NCBI GenBank assembly: GCA_037042915.1 | Contig: CM073201.1 | Coordinates: 868,001-932,000 of the forward strand | Direction of reading: 5' to 3' | DNA: 64,000 bases | DNA from: Auricularia sp. M13 | Taxonomy: Eukaryota; Basidiomycota; Agaricomycetes; Auriculariales; Auriculariaceae | Shown: piece by piece, positions 1-11,689 of the stretch | Numbering within the stretch: position 1 is the stretch's first letter | Layout: every line of letters begins with the position of its first letter | Program-made: the position numbers and the translations under genes | The notes under the pieces: generated by a model | Database searches by the model: none | Told to the model about the DNA's origin: nothing | What the model saw: the letters and a program-made list of their open reading frames with translations, nothing else

Positions 1-2796
1 GCCAGTAGATAGCTTTGAACTCATGACTTTTGTAATGATCAGGAAGATCAAGCAAGTATGATGCGGCCATGGGCGCCCCAATTTCAGTTTTGGACGTGAA
101 GCTGTTGATGATTCCAGTGACAAGTTTGCGTTTATTATCACTCGCAATGTTTCCGGATCCTTTCAGTGCGGCATGACGAAGCAGCTGGGATCTGATAAGA
201 TAAAACATCCCTGGAGTTTTCAAACCAACTTTCGTGATGTAATCACTTGCATATGCAATGACTGCTTTAATGGCTGTCCCACTGAGCAAGCACGTCACAT
301 CGGTATTACAGCGCAGCAGATACGTTAACACCGGATTAATAGTATTCATGCGCTTCTCATCCTGCCTAACGTGGATGTAACCAGTCTCATCTACATGAGT
401 CTCCTTCACCAGTTTGCGGGGGAACCGCCGCTTACACTTGGACTGTAGGTCAAGACAGCGCTTGTCACATCTGTGCATGTTAGTTCTACACAATAAATCA
501 TTCACTGTGGCACGGAAGTGTTTTGTCCAGTCTTCCACCGCTGAACTGCATTGCGGTAATACATCCATTGGCAGAATATAATCAGGGTTTTGGGTCTGTG
601 TCCTTTGAGCCAGTATGGCTTCATCTTTGGTGGAGTCGATCAATCGTCCTTGGTGACAGCTGTCTAAGTAAGCCATCATTTGCTTCTGGAATGTGGAATC
701 TGGGTCCAATAAACGTTTTTTAATCTCTTCTGGGAGAGTGCATATTTTAACCACAGTAACAGATGTAGGTGTAATGTCAGGCGTCCCTGTTGCTCGACAG
801 TTCCATAAAAGGCATTAGTTATTCCGAATAAGCCGGGTTCGTCTTTTTCCCAGCGAAGAATTTCCTCCAAAAACAGAGCCACGATAAAATGGAAAAAGCG
901 TGCACTTGCTATGGGATTGTTCGCAATCAAGCGCCATTTGTCATCGTCTGACAGAAGACTTATCTTTTGTTCATCAAATTTTTTGTCAGTGCCTGCAAAA
1001 TATAGACATAAAGGGTGGTGAATATCGGCAGGCGCAAATGTAATGAACCACGTCGGGGCCCCCATGTAGGATAGCAGTGACCATAGCTCATTGCGCTGAT
1101 ATTTCTTGGCTGTGACTGATCCCGGTACATGCCCGTTGACCATGTCCAGTTCACTGATAATCCTAAAGCACTTCTTTTCAGTCTCAGTAACAGGTTTCCA
1201 GCGCGGATCAGCCTTCAATCTATCTGCTAATTCACCAAAAACAGATTCATCTATGCTGCTGACCACTTCGGCCAAGCGTTTAAACTTGCTCTTTGTGCTC
1301 AAGAATGCCCCGGCTGCACTACCCTTTACAATCTGCTCCTGATTGAATGCAATGAGCGCAAATTCAGGGTCCATCTGAAAGCGCTTATCGTAGTACATGA
1401 GTAGGTGTTTCTTGTGAGCATGTTCGGACATTTCACCCTCAACAAGATCATTACATATCCCACCCAATCCATATGGAAAGAGCCAGGGAAACATCTTTGG
1501 AAATAGATCACTATTGTGCCAGAGAGTTTCGGGTTGCGCTCCATGTGGCACAGCGAGAGATTTCCCATTGATCATATGCTTTGCTGCGATTGCGGTGATG
1601 GCATGATAGTTGTCTGCAGTGACAGCATCAAATGCTACCCCTGACACAGAAAAGGGACACGAGCCGCTAGACACTCCAACCGGTATCATTGTCATGGACA
1701 GCACGTGCTTCGCTGGGGATGTTACTTTCATCGTTTGCATATGAGAAAACCTCGGGGACCACCCCGTCCTCGTAAGACTCCATATTGTGTCGCGAAACTT
1801 CAATGTCATGGTAATGGTGGTTGTTCACTTTCAGCCAATTTAAAGCTGCCATGACCCTATTCCGACTGACTACAAAGGGCAGCCGCTTCTTGTCTTCGTC
1901 CAACGGCCGTGCTGCTCCTGTGAAAACAATCGACAGCAGTTCATCCAATTCATCCCGATGGGGTGGAAGCACATCGTACAGCTTTGGGTATGGGTTTGGG
2001 TAGCAAATCATGTTGGCTATCAATTTATGAAGGCCAGAGACACCAATGCGAACAATGCATTTGTGTCGCCTGCACCGAGCCACTAACAGTTTTTCTGCAA
2101 ATGTAAGTACCCGCAACACTTTGGGAACCTCGCCAATCCAAATGCCATTCGCCAATGCAAATTTAGGCATATGATTAACTCGCAATGAGACTGCACAAGT
2201 ACAACATACTCCCCACAGCTCGTCTATCAGAACTGGTGTCACCTGGAACAGTATGTCCCCGAAGACCCCTTTACACGTTCTGTCGCAGTGACCTCAGGGC
2301 GACATAACACAGTGTTTATTTCATCTGTCAGCTTATCCTTAGGTATCAAATCTCTGGCTGGTGTTAGGTATCCACATACTGCGCACCCCTCCTCCTCAAC
2401 CACCTGGGGTGCACACTTCTTGCATACGCTATCGATCAGTTTTGTGATGAAACTGGCATCTGGGGGCTGTGGCGGGAACTCGGCCTTCTCGAGAAATAAC
2501 GGTTCGCTGCATTGAAGCAATGTAATTAACGAGCTACATTTTGCGTTACACTCGTGCATTTTCAGAGCTTGTACTATATCAGGTGTTGAAGATTCTATAA
2601 TTCCATGCATAAGGGCAATTTCTCTTTTCTGCCGAGCAAACACATTGTCTGCTAGTACCGTCAGCGGAATCTTGCAGGGAACGAGGTCCTTGGCCACATA
2701 CCTTGATAAATACTTGGGGTCAAATTCAACGTGATTACAGTACCGGTATTTGGCACTTGGCTTGAGGCTGGTTGAATACTCTGAGAAAGCCAACAC
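1..2796 (-). pseudogene. Helitron-like helicase protein, N-terminal part, frameshifted and cut by the window edge
   Basis: This reads as the N-terminal (Helitron_like_N) part of a Helitron replication protein, whose family carries out rolling-circle transposition. Segments in order along the minus strand are about 2796-2239, 2242-1667, 1809-676 and 750-1. Telling pieces are WFITFAPADIHHPLC, the GLFGITNAFYGTVEQQGR..HLHLL stretch, and a downstream Cys/basic segment (CDKRCLDLQSKCKRRFPRK) at about 420-480. The frame is broken at least three times by single bases: near 733 (one base short after TCTC), near 1680 (one base extra) and near 2260 (one base short in an A3G4 run). Each break joins sensible protein on both sides. 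The gene is still open at base 1, so the Rep and helicase motifs would lie outside the window. No Helitron ends were identified. The call is firm for the family; pseudogene status assumes the indels are real. Confidence 0.78.
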
Positions 2797-3473
2797 GAGT
2801 CGGGGGCCACATATGCCGACGTGACAGGTAAATCTTCAGCGGTATTCTTGTCAGTTAACGGAGAAAAAATTGCCCAGATATTTTGACACCTGTCATCGCA
2901 GATGTGATCAAATGCCATCTGCACTACGTCTCCCACCGATTTTTGACTATAACCCGTGGTGTCAAACACGTTATGCATTTCGCATGCTTTCCTCAGTGCA
3001 GCCCCGCGCAATCTGGTTGCTGCAACATCGAGAGGGACTTGAAGCGCAGTTTCGAACAGATGAATGCTATCAGAGCGCAGGTCTTTGTAACCTGTGAAAT
3101 ACCACCACTCGCTTGCGCATATTACACCCTGTATGAAGTCCGAGGACGCGAACCTAAGCAGCGCTGAGAAATGGAACACTCGCGCGTGCTTGACGGGCTC
3201 GGGCTGGCGACCACCGCCAACGCGGGTATACGAAGGAATAAAATCACGTGCAAGCTGAAACGGCTGCTCGAAACAGTCAGCACACTCTGGCAGCAACGAT
3301 GTCCCTTGAACACCACGATTTTTTTTTGCACGAGCCCTCGCTTGAAGGCACACAACCAGACCCCGTACAAGGTTGGGAACAGTTGGAAGCGATAACAAAA
3401 CAGGATCCAGTGGAGCCACTGCCGTGCGAATCGACGCCGTCTCAATTTTCGAGGCAGTCGCAGAGCAGCCCAA
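2661..3473 (-). other. possible upstream extension of the Helitron-like protein
   Basis: A 270-codon open frame precedes and overlaps the recognised Helitron-like segment. Its middle (about 2780-3180) has even amino-acid composition and could join the next segment near 2800 with a one-base shift. Its first 90 residues are Arg/Pro-rich and look non-coding. I recognise no domain. It may be the N-terminus of the same transposon protein or a captured fragment. Confidence 0.3.
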
Positions 3474-3479
3474 TGGTCA

Positions 3480-4330
3480 ATGACGAAGGACACCCACAGT
3501 CGATGAATACCCGACAGCCTAGGCTGTTCGGATCGCGCGTCGGCTTCGGTCTCCTGGAACTGAATCGGCATACCATCTTCTTGAGCTATCTGTTGTTCGC
3601 GCAGTCGAGATCCACTCGGGTGAACAGGTTTATATGCGGAACATATGTTGGGGGAGCGTAGCGGACACCATATAACGAACCAAGACAAAAACGCTACACG
3701 GCGTGTGTCACAAAGCGTCTCACGACGCAGCTGTGAATCAATGGCATATGGTCGACGGAGCGCCGCCGCCGGGTCATTAGATGACCGCGACAAGCTCAGC
3801 AGCATCACAAAGACGAATATGCATAGCTGCCACGAAGTGCGGCAGCGGCAGATGTTTGGGGAGAGCATGGGATAACGCGATCGATCGAGCGTTGGTAGGG
3901 CTTTGGGTGCAGTGTGATTGCGAGGCGAACACACGCCGCAGGCAGCGGGAAGTTTATACAAGACGATGACTCAACGTGACTTGGTGCCATCGAGTCATCA
4001 AGCGGAACCGTCGAAAGCGCAGCTGAAGCGAGTCAGTACACAAATCGGTCGAGACCATATCCCGATGACTCACAGCGTACCGGGAGTAGCGAACACGACC
4101 GTGTAAAATAGGCTGGCGACATCCTCCACGAGACGTAGTGCTTATTTGTGTTGAATAGAGCATGCGAAACGTGCTTTGACGCCAATCGAACCCGAGTGTT
4201 GCATCATCTTGACACGATCAAGCCGCTTGCCGCAAGACTGATGTGACGAATGGCACGCATTGCTGTGGGACGTTGAGGCGCGTTAGATATGGAAGGCGCT
4301 ATCACTTACGACGCACGGGTTGCTGCTACC
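3480..4330. other. no gene recognised
   Basis: Only short overlapping frames on both strands, with no coherent protein, splice pattern or repeat that I can defend. Confidence 0.4.
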
Positions 4331-4334
4331 GTCA

Positions 4335-5640
4335 GGCTTGGATACCTGGGACGGAGTAATATACGGTGAGGAGCACTAGCAAGTGCAGCCCACGGTACAG
4401 TCCGCCAATGCCCTCTTTACGCAGGATAATCCGCATCGCGTCCGGGACACCGTCGTACTGATATCCCAGCGTGTTCAGCCCGCGGACCTGCATCTTGCGT
4501 CGCAAGATGTCGAACGGATGCGTCGACGTCTGCGAGATGGAGCCTTGCGGTCGCCTAATGTCAGCAGGTGCGCATATCGCTTGTGGCGGACACAAGGCGC
4601 ACCCGCTAGCGCGCCACACAGCAACGTCTGGGGACCTGTCGTCTTTCCAGGCGGTGTGATGTATCCACGAATTGCTCTTCCATATTCGTGTGAGCGCTCG
4701 GTTCTCTGGTCACAGTCTAAACAGGGACGCACTCGTACACCGCGCAAGTTGATACCGACATAAGGTGTGATGCCAACAGCAGTAGAGAGAACGCCGCTGT
4801 ACAGCGCGCGCACGCCGCCTTCTTCGCGCATAAGTCGAGGTATCGCAAAGCAACGAACATACCTTTCACCATTATCTCCCACATGCCGGGTATCTTTGTA
4901 GGCTGGGGCCGTTGTAGTACGGAGGATGTTGCCGCAGAAGTGGATGCACAGGTATGGTACAGCGCGTTCACCGTGGTAAGGCCGCCCGATGACGACGACG
5001 CTGAGGACGTTGTGACTGTTGGCGGGCACAGAAGCTCGTGGGCGTCTTGACGGACATGGCGGCCCACGTAGTGGAGAGCCTGGCGCGAACAAGGTCGAGC
5101 GGGCATGTCGTCGCTGCGGGAAAGATGTTGAGATCGTGGCGCGATGCAGATCAAGCGGGCGCCTAATCCAATACTCACCAACGAAGGTTATGCCTGCCAG
5201 CGCGCCACTCAACAGCCAGGTGGGCGTGTCGAGCTCGGACGAGCGGTATCGTTGGAAGAAATGCAGATTGCATCTGCGAGCTGTGCGCGGCGGGCAGACA
5301 CGGGCACGACGAACCAGCTTCAGTTGCTCGTAGCTGGGAGGGACGGTTAGCGCGATCTGATATACCAACTAGCATATGCGTACGTGGTGAGCTGGATGCC
5401 GCTGTAGGAAATGATGCGGACGCAGTTGGTGCCCTTGCCGCACATGTCGACCTTGAAGCCCTCCTCGCGCCATATACGGACAAGAGAAGGCCATACACCA
5501 TTACACTGTCCGTCAGTGTCCGGCGACTGCAATTGTCTGTGACGCGACCAACGGTGAGCATGGCAGCAAGACTGGGCGCCTTAGACTGACTGTATAATTT
5601 TAAGCCGCTCGAGCAGCGAGACAACGGCGCGCGCGCGGCA
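4335..5640 (-). pseudogene. mitochondrial carrier (SLC25) remnant
   Basis: Pieces of a six-helix mitochondrial inner-membrane carrier appear in the correct order on the minus strand. They include VSLLERLKIIQSV (repeat-1 signature, with the usual Pro now Leu), EEGF..GTNCVRII..YSGIQLTTY, YEQLKLV after an intron, TPTWLLSGALAGITFV, a degraded RRPLDLHR (repeat-2 signature), MREEGGVRALYSGV..GITPYVGIN, LLCGALAG, and finally HPFDILRRKMQV with GLNTLGYQYDGVPDAMRIILRKE... (repeat 3). At least two intron sites are still visible. Stop codons and frame changes interrupt it repeatedly, so it cannot make a carrier. The NTLGYQY insertion after the third signature resembles YPR011C-type carriers, but the substrate is not inferable. 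It is one of several host-gene remnants on this strand. Confidence 0.82.
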
Positions 5641-5649
5641 CCAGGGAAA

Positions 5650-6930
5650 CCCCCGCGATAACGAGAGCTGCGGGTTCCGCCATGGGATACGCGGGCGGCA
5701 GCCGATGTCGACGGTGGCGACGAGGTCAATGCGAGTGTCGCGTCAGACAGTGGTTCATAAGGAAAGGCGAGTGCGGAAATTCATCCCGCGTCAATCCGAC
5801 CGGCCCTTCAATAATGCTAAGCTCCTATCAACTCTTTGTTCAAGAACTCGTGTCAGTCCTTACGACCACCGGGAACAGGCCCGAGCGCGGTGGTGTCGAA
5901 CATGCTGGGCATTGCTCGTTCGCTGCTGAGCTTGTCTTTGTGCTGGGTTGCACATGCTAGAGTTGAGCGTCAGTAACAGGTACTGGCAGCGAAGGGGAAC
6001 GGCGATGGAAGGCGTTCGATGTGGACAACGACAACTACGAGAACCTGGAGTGGCGGGTGCGCGATGGGGACAAAGGAATGGCTGCCTACGTACCGATTGC
6101 GAACATGGACCTGTCTCGGGCTGTGCAGATATGCAAAACGCGCTTGCATGCGCTGCGAATGAAGCAATGGTGCAGCTACATGAACCATGAGCGGCCATGT
6201 CAAGACAACGGGACACCGGTACACATACGATCTTCGCAGTCTATTCGTTGACGGTGCGTATTCGGCACACCTCTCTGCACGATTGGCAGGTACGAGCACG
6301 CAAATGCGGGCAAGCCCGTCCACGGAATGGTGGCTGGATTGAGCCTCGCCCATTCCACGTTCGAGATGTCCGCTGCAGACAAGTTAGACTGTCAGTCGTG
6401 TTATGCAATTCCCTTAGAGCGTAACACGGGCGCACCCAGCTGTACAGCGCGCAGCGCGTGCAAGCCTGCCGCGGGCGATCGACTGTGGTATGGGACCTGT
6501 GACACGGCAGAGCCGGGTGAACGCGGTTGGGTCGCGACGAATCCAGGGAAGAGATGCGCGTCGGACTTGGTATTCAAACGCGCGCGAACTCAGCATGAGC
6601 AATATCGATCGTCAGTCGTCACTGAGCTGCGGCTTGGGGCCTTGAGGCCCGGGAATCACATTGGCTATATATTGCTTCTGAACCCCCCGATTCTGGACAC
6701 AGTCTCGCGGACTCCCCCCCATTTGAGCTTCAACGCCACAGAGCTGTCAATGCATGGATGACTCGTTTCTGCCATGTTTGATGTGTTCTATAAGCGCCAC
6801 GCGAGCGCTCTTAATCTCATCGACGTGACAGATAGCGACCCAGTGTCAAGCTCTGAATCGCGAACTGCTGTGCCTATATTCTGCTGCGTCGGACTACGAG
6901 ACTGGTTACAGTACGAGCAAATTCGAGCGC
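5650..6930. other. no gene recognised
   Basis: Short frames on both strands only. A plus-strand stretch near 6020-6190 has balanced composition but no start, splice context or similarity that I recognise. Confidence 0.4.
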
Positions 6931-6933
6931 GCG

Positions 6934-7799
6934 TTACACGGGAGACCCGGTGCCAACGCCAGTCTGCGAGGCGGCAATGCCGTGAGCCTGCCTGCAGGCG
7001 AGAGATCGAAACCAGTGCATCTTCCTCAGGAGCTCAGTCTCGAAGGAGAAACCGCAGCCGCCGTTGCACGCATACAGTCTTGGTTGATCGTGCGACGCAT
7101 AATGCTCTTCCGCTTTCTGCGCGTCCGTGGACACTTGATGGCAGATCACGCATACAAGCGCAAAGGGCGGGGGCGAGCCCAGCACGCGGCTTCCCATGCC
7201 GTTGGTCGCCCATGTTGACGACGGAGGTGCCAGCTCGTGCAGAGGATTTCCCTCGAGGCTGACCACGGCCTGGTTCTGGTCCACGGAGCGAACGACGGCG
7301 GCGGAGCGTTCTTTCGTCGGGGCACGTCGGGTACAGCAAAAGACACTTTCCTGTCCCTGCGAGCGCTTCCCTTGACGGGCGGCGGTGGTGTGACTGGCTC
7401 GGGCGGCGGTGTGATGGTCTCGATCGGCTGCCGCGCGATTTCCATAGAGTAGACATACGGATGAGACTGGGGCACGGATTCTCCAGTCTGGAGCGGCGCT
7501 GGAGAGCTCACCAGCTGGTGGCTGTGGTCGATGTCAGCGCTGGGCAGCCGAGGCACATTTGCTTGTGAAGGACTGTGCCTTTGGGAGGAGGTGATGCCAG
7601 TGTCCCACTCAACAGTGCTGAGAGTTGCGAGCGGTTCAGGAGAAAGCAATGTCCGAGCCAGAAGCTGCGGCAGCGAGAACCCGTACGTGAGGAGCGTTGG
7701 TGGCAACTGGGGAGTTTCAGGCACCAGGGCCGACGAGTTTGAGAGCGAGGGAATCGACGCGATGTTTCCGATGGGGGACGGGGGCGGCGTTGGCTGCAT
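6934..7799 (-). pseudogene. C2H2-like zinc-finger protein, one-base frameshift
   Basis: The start at 7799 sits in a good context (CACCATG). The first about 160 residues are Pro/Ser-rich with no domain. The C-terminal third carries a zinc-finger-like block: LVCVICHQV, then YACNGGCGFSFETELLRKMH and a final C..H. The two parts are in different frames. Restoring one C in the C4 run at 7319-7322 joins them smoothly (..SFAVPDVPPTKERSAA..). Either the gene has decayed or the run is misread. A related block (CLGGCGKSYTRNRARETHW) occurs in the gene at 35.8 kb, so the two may be paralogues. It may act in the nucleus, but that is inference. Confidence 0.55.
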
Positions 7800-8182
7800 G
7801 GTGACAACTTGTGGGAGGGGGGAAGACGTCGAGAGACGTACTTAAGTGCGGCTAGCCGGAACTGGCCCGTCTATTCAGGCGAGGCTGGAAACGATGGCAT
7901 TCTCGGGAGCGCGCGTAAGATTTCAATAGTCGGCAGCTGTGCGAATGGGGGAGGGCTGTCGACAGTACCAAAATGACGTGATGCATTTGCGAATAGGGTT
8001 TTCACTCACACGTCCATGGCTGTTTTGGCTTGGTCGCTGTCGCTTTGACGGTTCGCTGTGGCCCTCTCGACTCGAAGCAACTTTTTTTGGATTGGATGTC
8101 TGTAATTTTTTTCACAACTGACAGCATGAAAGGACGAGCTTCCAAGGGTGAGGTGTGTTGCAATCAGGCGTGAGCTGGATGG

Positions 8183-8836
8183 TCATGGAAAAAAGATCGT
8201 GGAACTCCTCATCGTCTTCAAGGGGAGATGGTCATCAGAAGCACCACTAATGACGATTTTGGGGACGACCGTGCTGGTAGGGCCGATACGAATTGTACAA
8301 TGGCCTCGTGTTGGCTTCGCGGCCGGTGCTTCTGGTTCGCGAAGATCGGTTGCAACTTGGAAACTACTCTGGCGGATTCGGCTGAGCTGTTCATCTATGG
8401 TCGAGAAGCATCCAGTTAATTAAAGCGACGCCACAAGAGATCAGGAACTCACAATGATAGGGCTGTTGATCTGGTCCGAACTGGGCCCATGGGACGGGGA
8501 TCTGATCCGGATCTTGAGCACTCATGTCACTCTGTAACCTAAGCGGCGTGCATTGTATCGGTGACAAGCTGGAAAGAGGGCGGCGGGGCATGCTTACGTC
8601 GTGGGAGAGGTGGGCCCTTCATCACCTGGCTGACAGGGGGCACCGGCCGGGTACACTCCAAGTGCCAAATTTTGGTGTTGTGCGTTGCCAGCACCTGCGA
8701 TGCCAGCTATAGGCAGGATGTTGTGCCCTCTAGCAGCCAGACGCTGGATGGCTGCAACTCCCACGACGATGGCGATGGCAACGATAGTGGAAACGAGGGC
8801 CACAGCGGCTACGGCCTGGGAGTTGTTTGGCGCCAT
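8183..8836 (-). CDS. small single-pass membrane protein, three exons
   Basis: I model exons 8836-8598, 8538-8453 and 8394-8183. They sum to 537 nt and encode 178 residues with no internal stop. Introns are 59 and 58 bp; donors are GTAAGC and GTGAGT, acceptors TTAG and ATAG. Starting at MAPNNSQAV, residues about 8-30 form a hydrophobic helix (AVAALVSTIVAIAIVVGVAA type), followed by a basic flank (QRLAARG). The rest looks soluble and contains PDQIPVPWAQFGPDQQPYHY. I recognise no family. Clean splicing in frame argues that this is a live gene amid remnants. The last about 20 residues are less certain: a one-base change near 8227 would open an acidic alternative tail. Confidence 0.5.
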
Positions 8837-8839
8837 GAA

Positions 8840-9550
8840 GAGATCATCTGCCCGCGTGTGTTTATAAACGTAGGATTTAGTTTGGACAGCTTGGATACGC
8901 TGAGGACGCACAGGTTGTTTTGTGGTTCCCACGTCGGCGCCCCCGCCATCGGCCGTGACGGGGATCAGGGCGTATCGTTCGGATAAGTCGCATCATCGAA
9001 ATGCGGGGCATTAGACCTGCCAGCCTATAGTAGAGCATGAGACTGGGATGCGGCAAAGCCTTTGACGCCCACACGTTGGCCCAAGCTGTACTGCGCGGAG
9101 GGAGCATGAACAGAAAATCATCCACCACATCAGGGTCGGAGTTACTGACTCAATATCCCGGGGTTCCGGTGTCAATAGCCATGGACTTGACTTGCACTTG
9201 ACACTTGCGGGCGTCACAAACACTACAAGAAATTTCAAACGGAATGCTACAGCAAAATGAATTTTGGTTGACATCAACTACTGCGAATCAGGAACACGTT
9301 GCGCGATTACAGTGAATGCGTGCTGAAGTTGAGAGGGCCGACAGCTGGGTGATCGATACGGGGCTGAAGCCGGGCATCATGAGCCGTGGCATCGAATGCG
9401 ACTCGGGGTGGTGCAGGGTGAACCCGTCCTCAACGTCGCCGCTCGTTCGCCGTAGTGGCCAGTGCGGGTTATGCACGCTTTGTATCGCGGCCCAGAGCGC
9501 GACAGAAGCCTGTTGAAACCGCGCGCCGCATCTTGGACGACGGACGACCG
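8840..9550. other. no gene recognised
   Basis: Short overlapping frames only. No repeat or RNA gene seen. Confidence 0.35.
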
Positions 9551-9551
9551 G

Positions 9552-10945
9552 TTATGCGCGCCCATGAGCCTCGACTCGCGCGTCGCTCGTCGTTTCTGTC
9601 GTTCGACCTCTTCCCAGCACCTTAGATTCTGTGCGCAGGAGAGGTGTAGTCAGTAAGCCAGGCATAACGCGGACGTGTAGCGAACCTGCCTCCTCGATTC
9701 TCTTTGACGCGGCTTCTTCCTCGTCCGAGCCGTCCAATCGTCTCCGAGCGCGCTCGACTTTGTGTTCGCTAATGTCACTGTCCAGATTCACGTCGTTCGC
9801 CTTGCCCTTGCCCTTGCAACGCGTCGGACGGAGGAGTTTGGTTGGACTGCAGGCTGGGTCGCCGTCCGGTTTCTTTTGCAGATCGCCGTCCAACGGCAAG
9901 TGCTCGTGGGCCGCTTTTAGCGAGGGGATCATGGCACTCATGTCGATGCGAAACGGAAATGCGCGCGCATCCCAGACGAGCGGTGACGTTGCACAACGCA
10001 TCGCAAAACAAGCCCTTGTGCCAATTTCCACTGATAACGGCAAGTCAATGTTGGGTCGCAGCAGGCTAGGATGAAGACGTTATACCGGGAGACGACGAAT
10101 GCGAAGTCAGTCTTGCTCGTGTAGGTGATGTAAGTCGCATTATACAGACCGCAAGGCTGCCACTCCGTGATGTTGGCCCACCTAGAAGACCATGTTAATT
10201 TCATGTGCATAACAGAAAAGAAGATGACGCTCGTACGTGCACTGAAGTTCAAACACACGATCCCGTTCACGTTGTTCGGGAAGGATGCGAGTTCGATTGT
10301 ATTCGCAGGGGGACCCACCGGTCTAATGCCCGAATGAGTGGGCAAGCAATGAAAAAGGGGGTGGAAGCCGCTCACCGTGGCGATTGAGCTGACAGGAGCT
10401 CCCCACGGGCACAAGCGGCTGGCACGCGTCGCCCTCGTCCGAACAGAGCTGCCCGTCCGTGCAGCGTGGTGGGTACAATCCGGAGACGCAGATACTATTG
10501 GGGTTGCAGTACGCCATGTCGACGCAGTCACCCGACCAGCTGGAGCACGCGGAAGAGCGCTCGCGCGGCGACTCATTGCCAGTACTGCACTGGCCAGGGA
10601 CGAGACGGCCCATGACAGAGCCGACCTTGCCGCTGACCTTGGACGGCACCGTGTGCGAGCGCGTCGTCGTCCGCCGAATTACTGGCCGACCATGAGCGGG
10701 ACTTCTGCACTGAACCGCTAGGAGCCCGTTAGCAAGGATCAATCAATAGAAAACTTGCAATTTGTACTGACCGGTGGTTGCGGCGGCGAAAGACGACGGG
10801 AAGCAGACTTATCACTGCAGGTCGCAACGAGCGGCGGCGGACAGCTCGAGTGGCAGGAGGACAGCACACGCTCGCTGCTGGTACCGGCGACCAGCGGCGC
10901 CAAGCTGAGAAGGAGAGCGTAGCGATGAGTGCGGGCGGTGACCAT
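9552..10945 (-). pseudogene. secreted Cys-rich protein gene, chimeric and frameshifted
   Basis: Exon 1 begins at 10945 with a convincing signal peptide (RYALLLSLAPLVAG). After one missing base in the GATAAGTC stretch (about 10808) it continues as VCFPSSFAAATT. A 54-bp intron with GTCAGT donor, TTGCTAAC branch point and CCTAG acceptor follows. Exon 2 (to about 10380) carries many cysteines (CSSWSGDCVDMAYCNPNSIC, CTDGQLCSDEGDAC). Further exon-like pieces follow: NGIVCLNFS, ITEWQPCGLYNATYITYTS, and a charged tail rich in K/E/D at 9552-10000. This suggests an extracellular Cys-rich domain with a cytoplasmic tail, a layout seen in many basidiomycete proteins without known function. Exon 2 contains an embedded ribosomal-protein fragment (10592-10653), which is abnormal. 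Confidence 0.45.
10592..10653 (-). pseudogene. RPS2: ribosomal protein uS5 (RPS2) fragment, downstream piece
   Basis: About 21 codons read HTVPSKVSGKVGSVMG and then RLVPG, the conserved segment of eukaryotic uS5 that follows the glycine-rich turn. It sits in frame inside the Cys-rich exon of the secreted-protein gene. The upstream uS5 piece lies about 700 bp away on the same strand, in the right order. It has no start and no neighbouring uS5 sequence, so it cannot be functional. Confidence 0.75.
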
Positions 10946-11345
10946 GGACTATCCCAATCGTTGGCGACGTCGAGGAGCGAAGACTTGCGCGGTGATGGAC
11001 GCTCAACGGAGATGAGCACCGAGTAGAACTGGAGGGCGTGCGTGAAGCATGCGGGCGCCAGGGATACCGGAAATGCTCAAGGTCGCGGACGTCGCTACTG
11101 ACAGCGGCGAGGTGCACGCAGGAGATGGCACACGGCCATTGATGCTGGCGGCGGCAGCGGTCTGGCGACGAGCGCGAGGTATGCGGTGAGCGCGGCCAGT
11201 GTGTGAGACACGGGCTGCAGCCAGCGAGCTGCGGCGGATGCGCTCGATGTCATCATCAGCAGCGCGCACATGGTCTGACACAAGCGGGCGGGTTGCAGAG
11301 CGCGAACGTCGGGGACAGACGGGGTGGCGCGGAAGGTTGGCGGCC

Positions 11346-11643
11346 GAGGATGACGGACAGCTTGGCGAGGATGATGGCGCCACGGATGGCGGTCGGGACT
11401 TCCTTTGCGCACTTGACGACCTGACCGACGTGGCTGTCAAAGTCGTCGAAGGCCTTATAGCGCGTGCGCTAGCCGGCGCGCGTCTGCTCCTGGACAGGCT
11501 TGATCTTCACGACTTTGTCCTTGAGCCTGGTCAGGAAGAATCCCACGATCTGGTCCTCCTTGACCGGGGGCGAGAGGAAATAAATCTCCTCCATCGACTT
11601 GATCTTGCCGCCATTCGCAAGTTGGCCGAGCTTGGACGCGGGT
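11346..11643 (-). pseudogene. RPS2: ribosomal protein uS5 (RPS2) fragment, upstream piece
   Basis: uS5 is a core protein of the small ribosomal subunit. The fragment reads [20 protein letters not shown].., [25 protein letters not shown], then a stop, then [17 protein letters not shown] and [14 protein letters not shown]. The conserved Gln after TRAG has become TAG (a CAG-to-TAG change), and the GDxxGHVG motif is degraded to DDFDSHVG. The N-terminus is absent: the reading frame runs straight in from rhamnosidase coding sequence. After LAKLSV the similarity ends; the next uS5 segment is found only at 10.6 kb. This is a pseudogene and not the organism's working uS5 gene. Confidence 0.88.
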
Positions 11644-11689
11644 ACCCTGGCGCCGGACAGTCTGCTCGTGTGCGGTGCGAAGTGGCACG

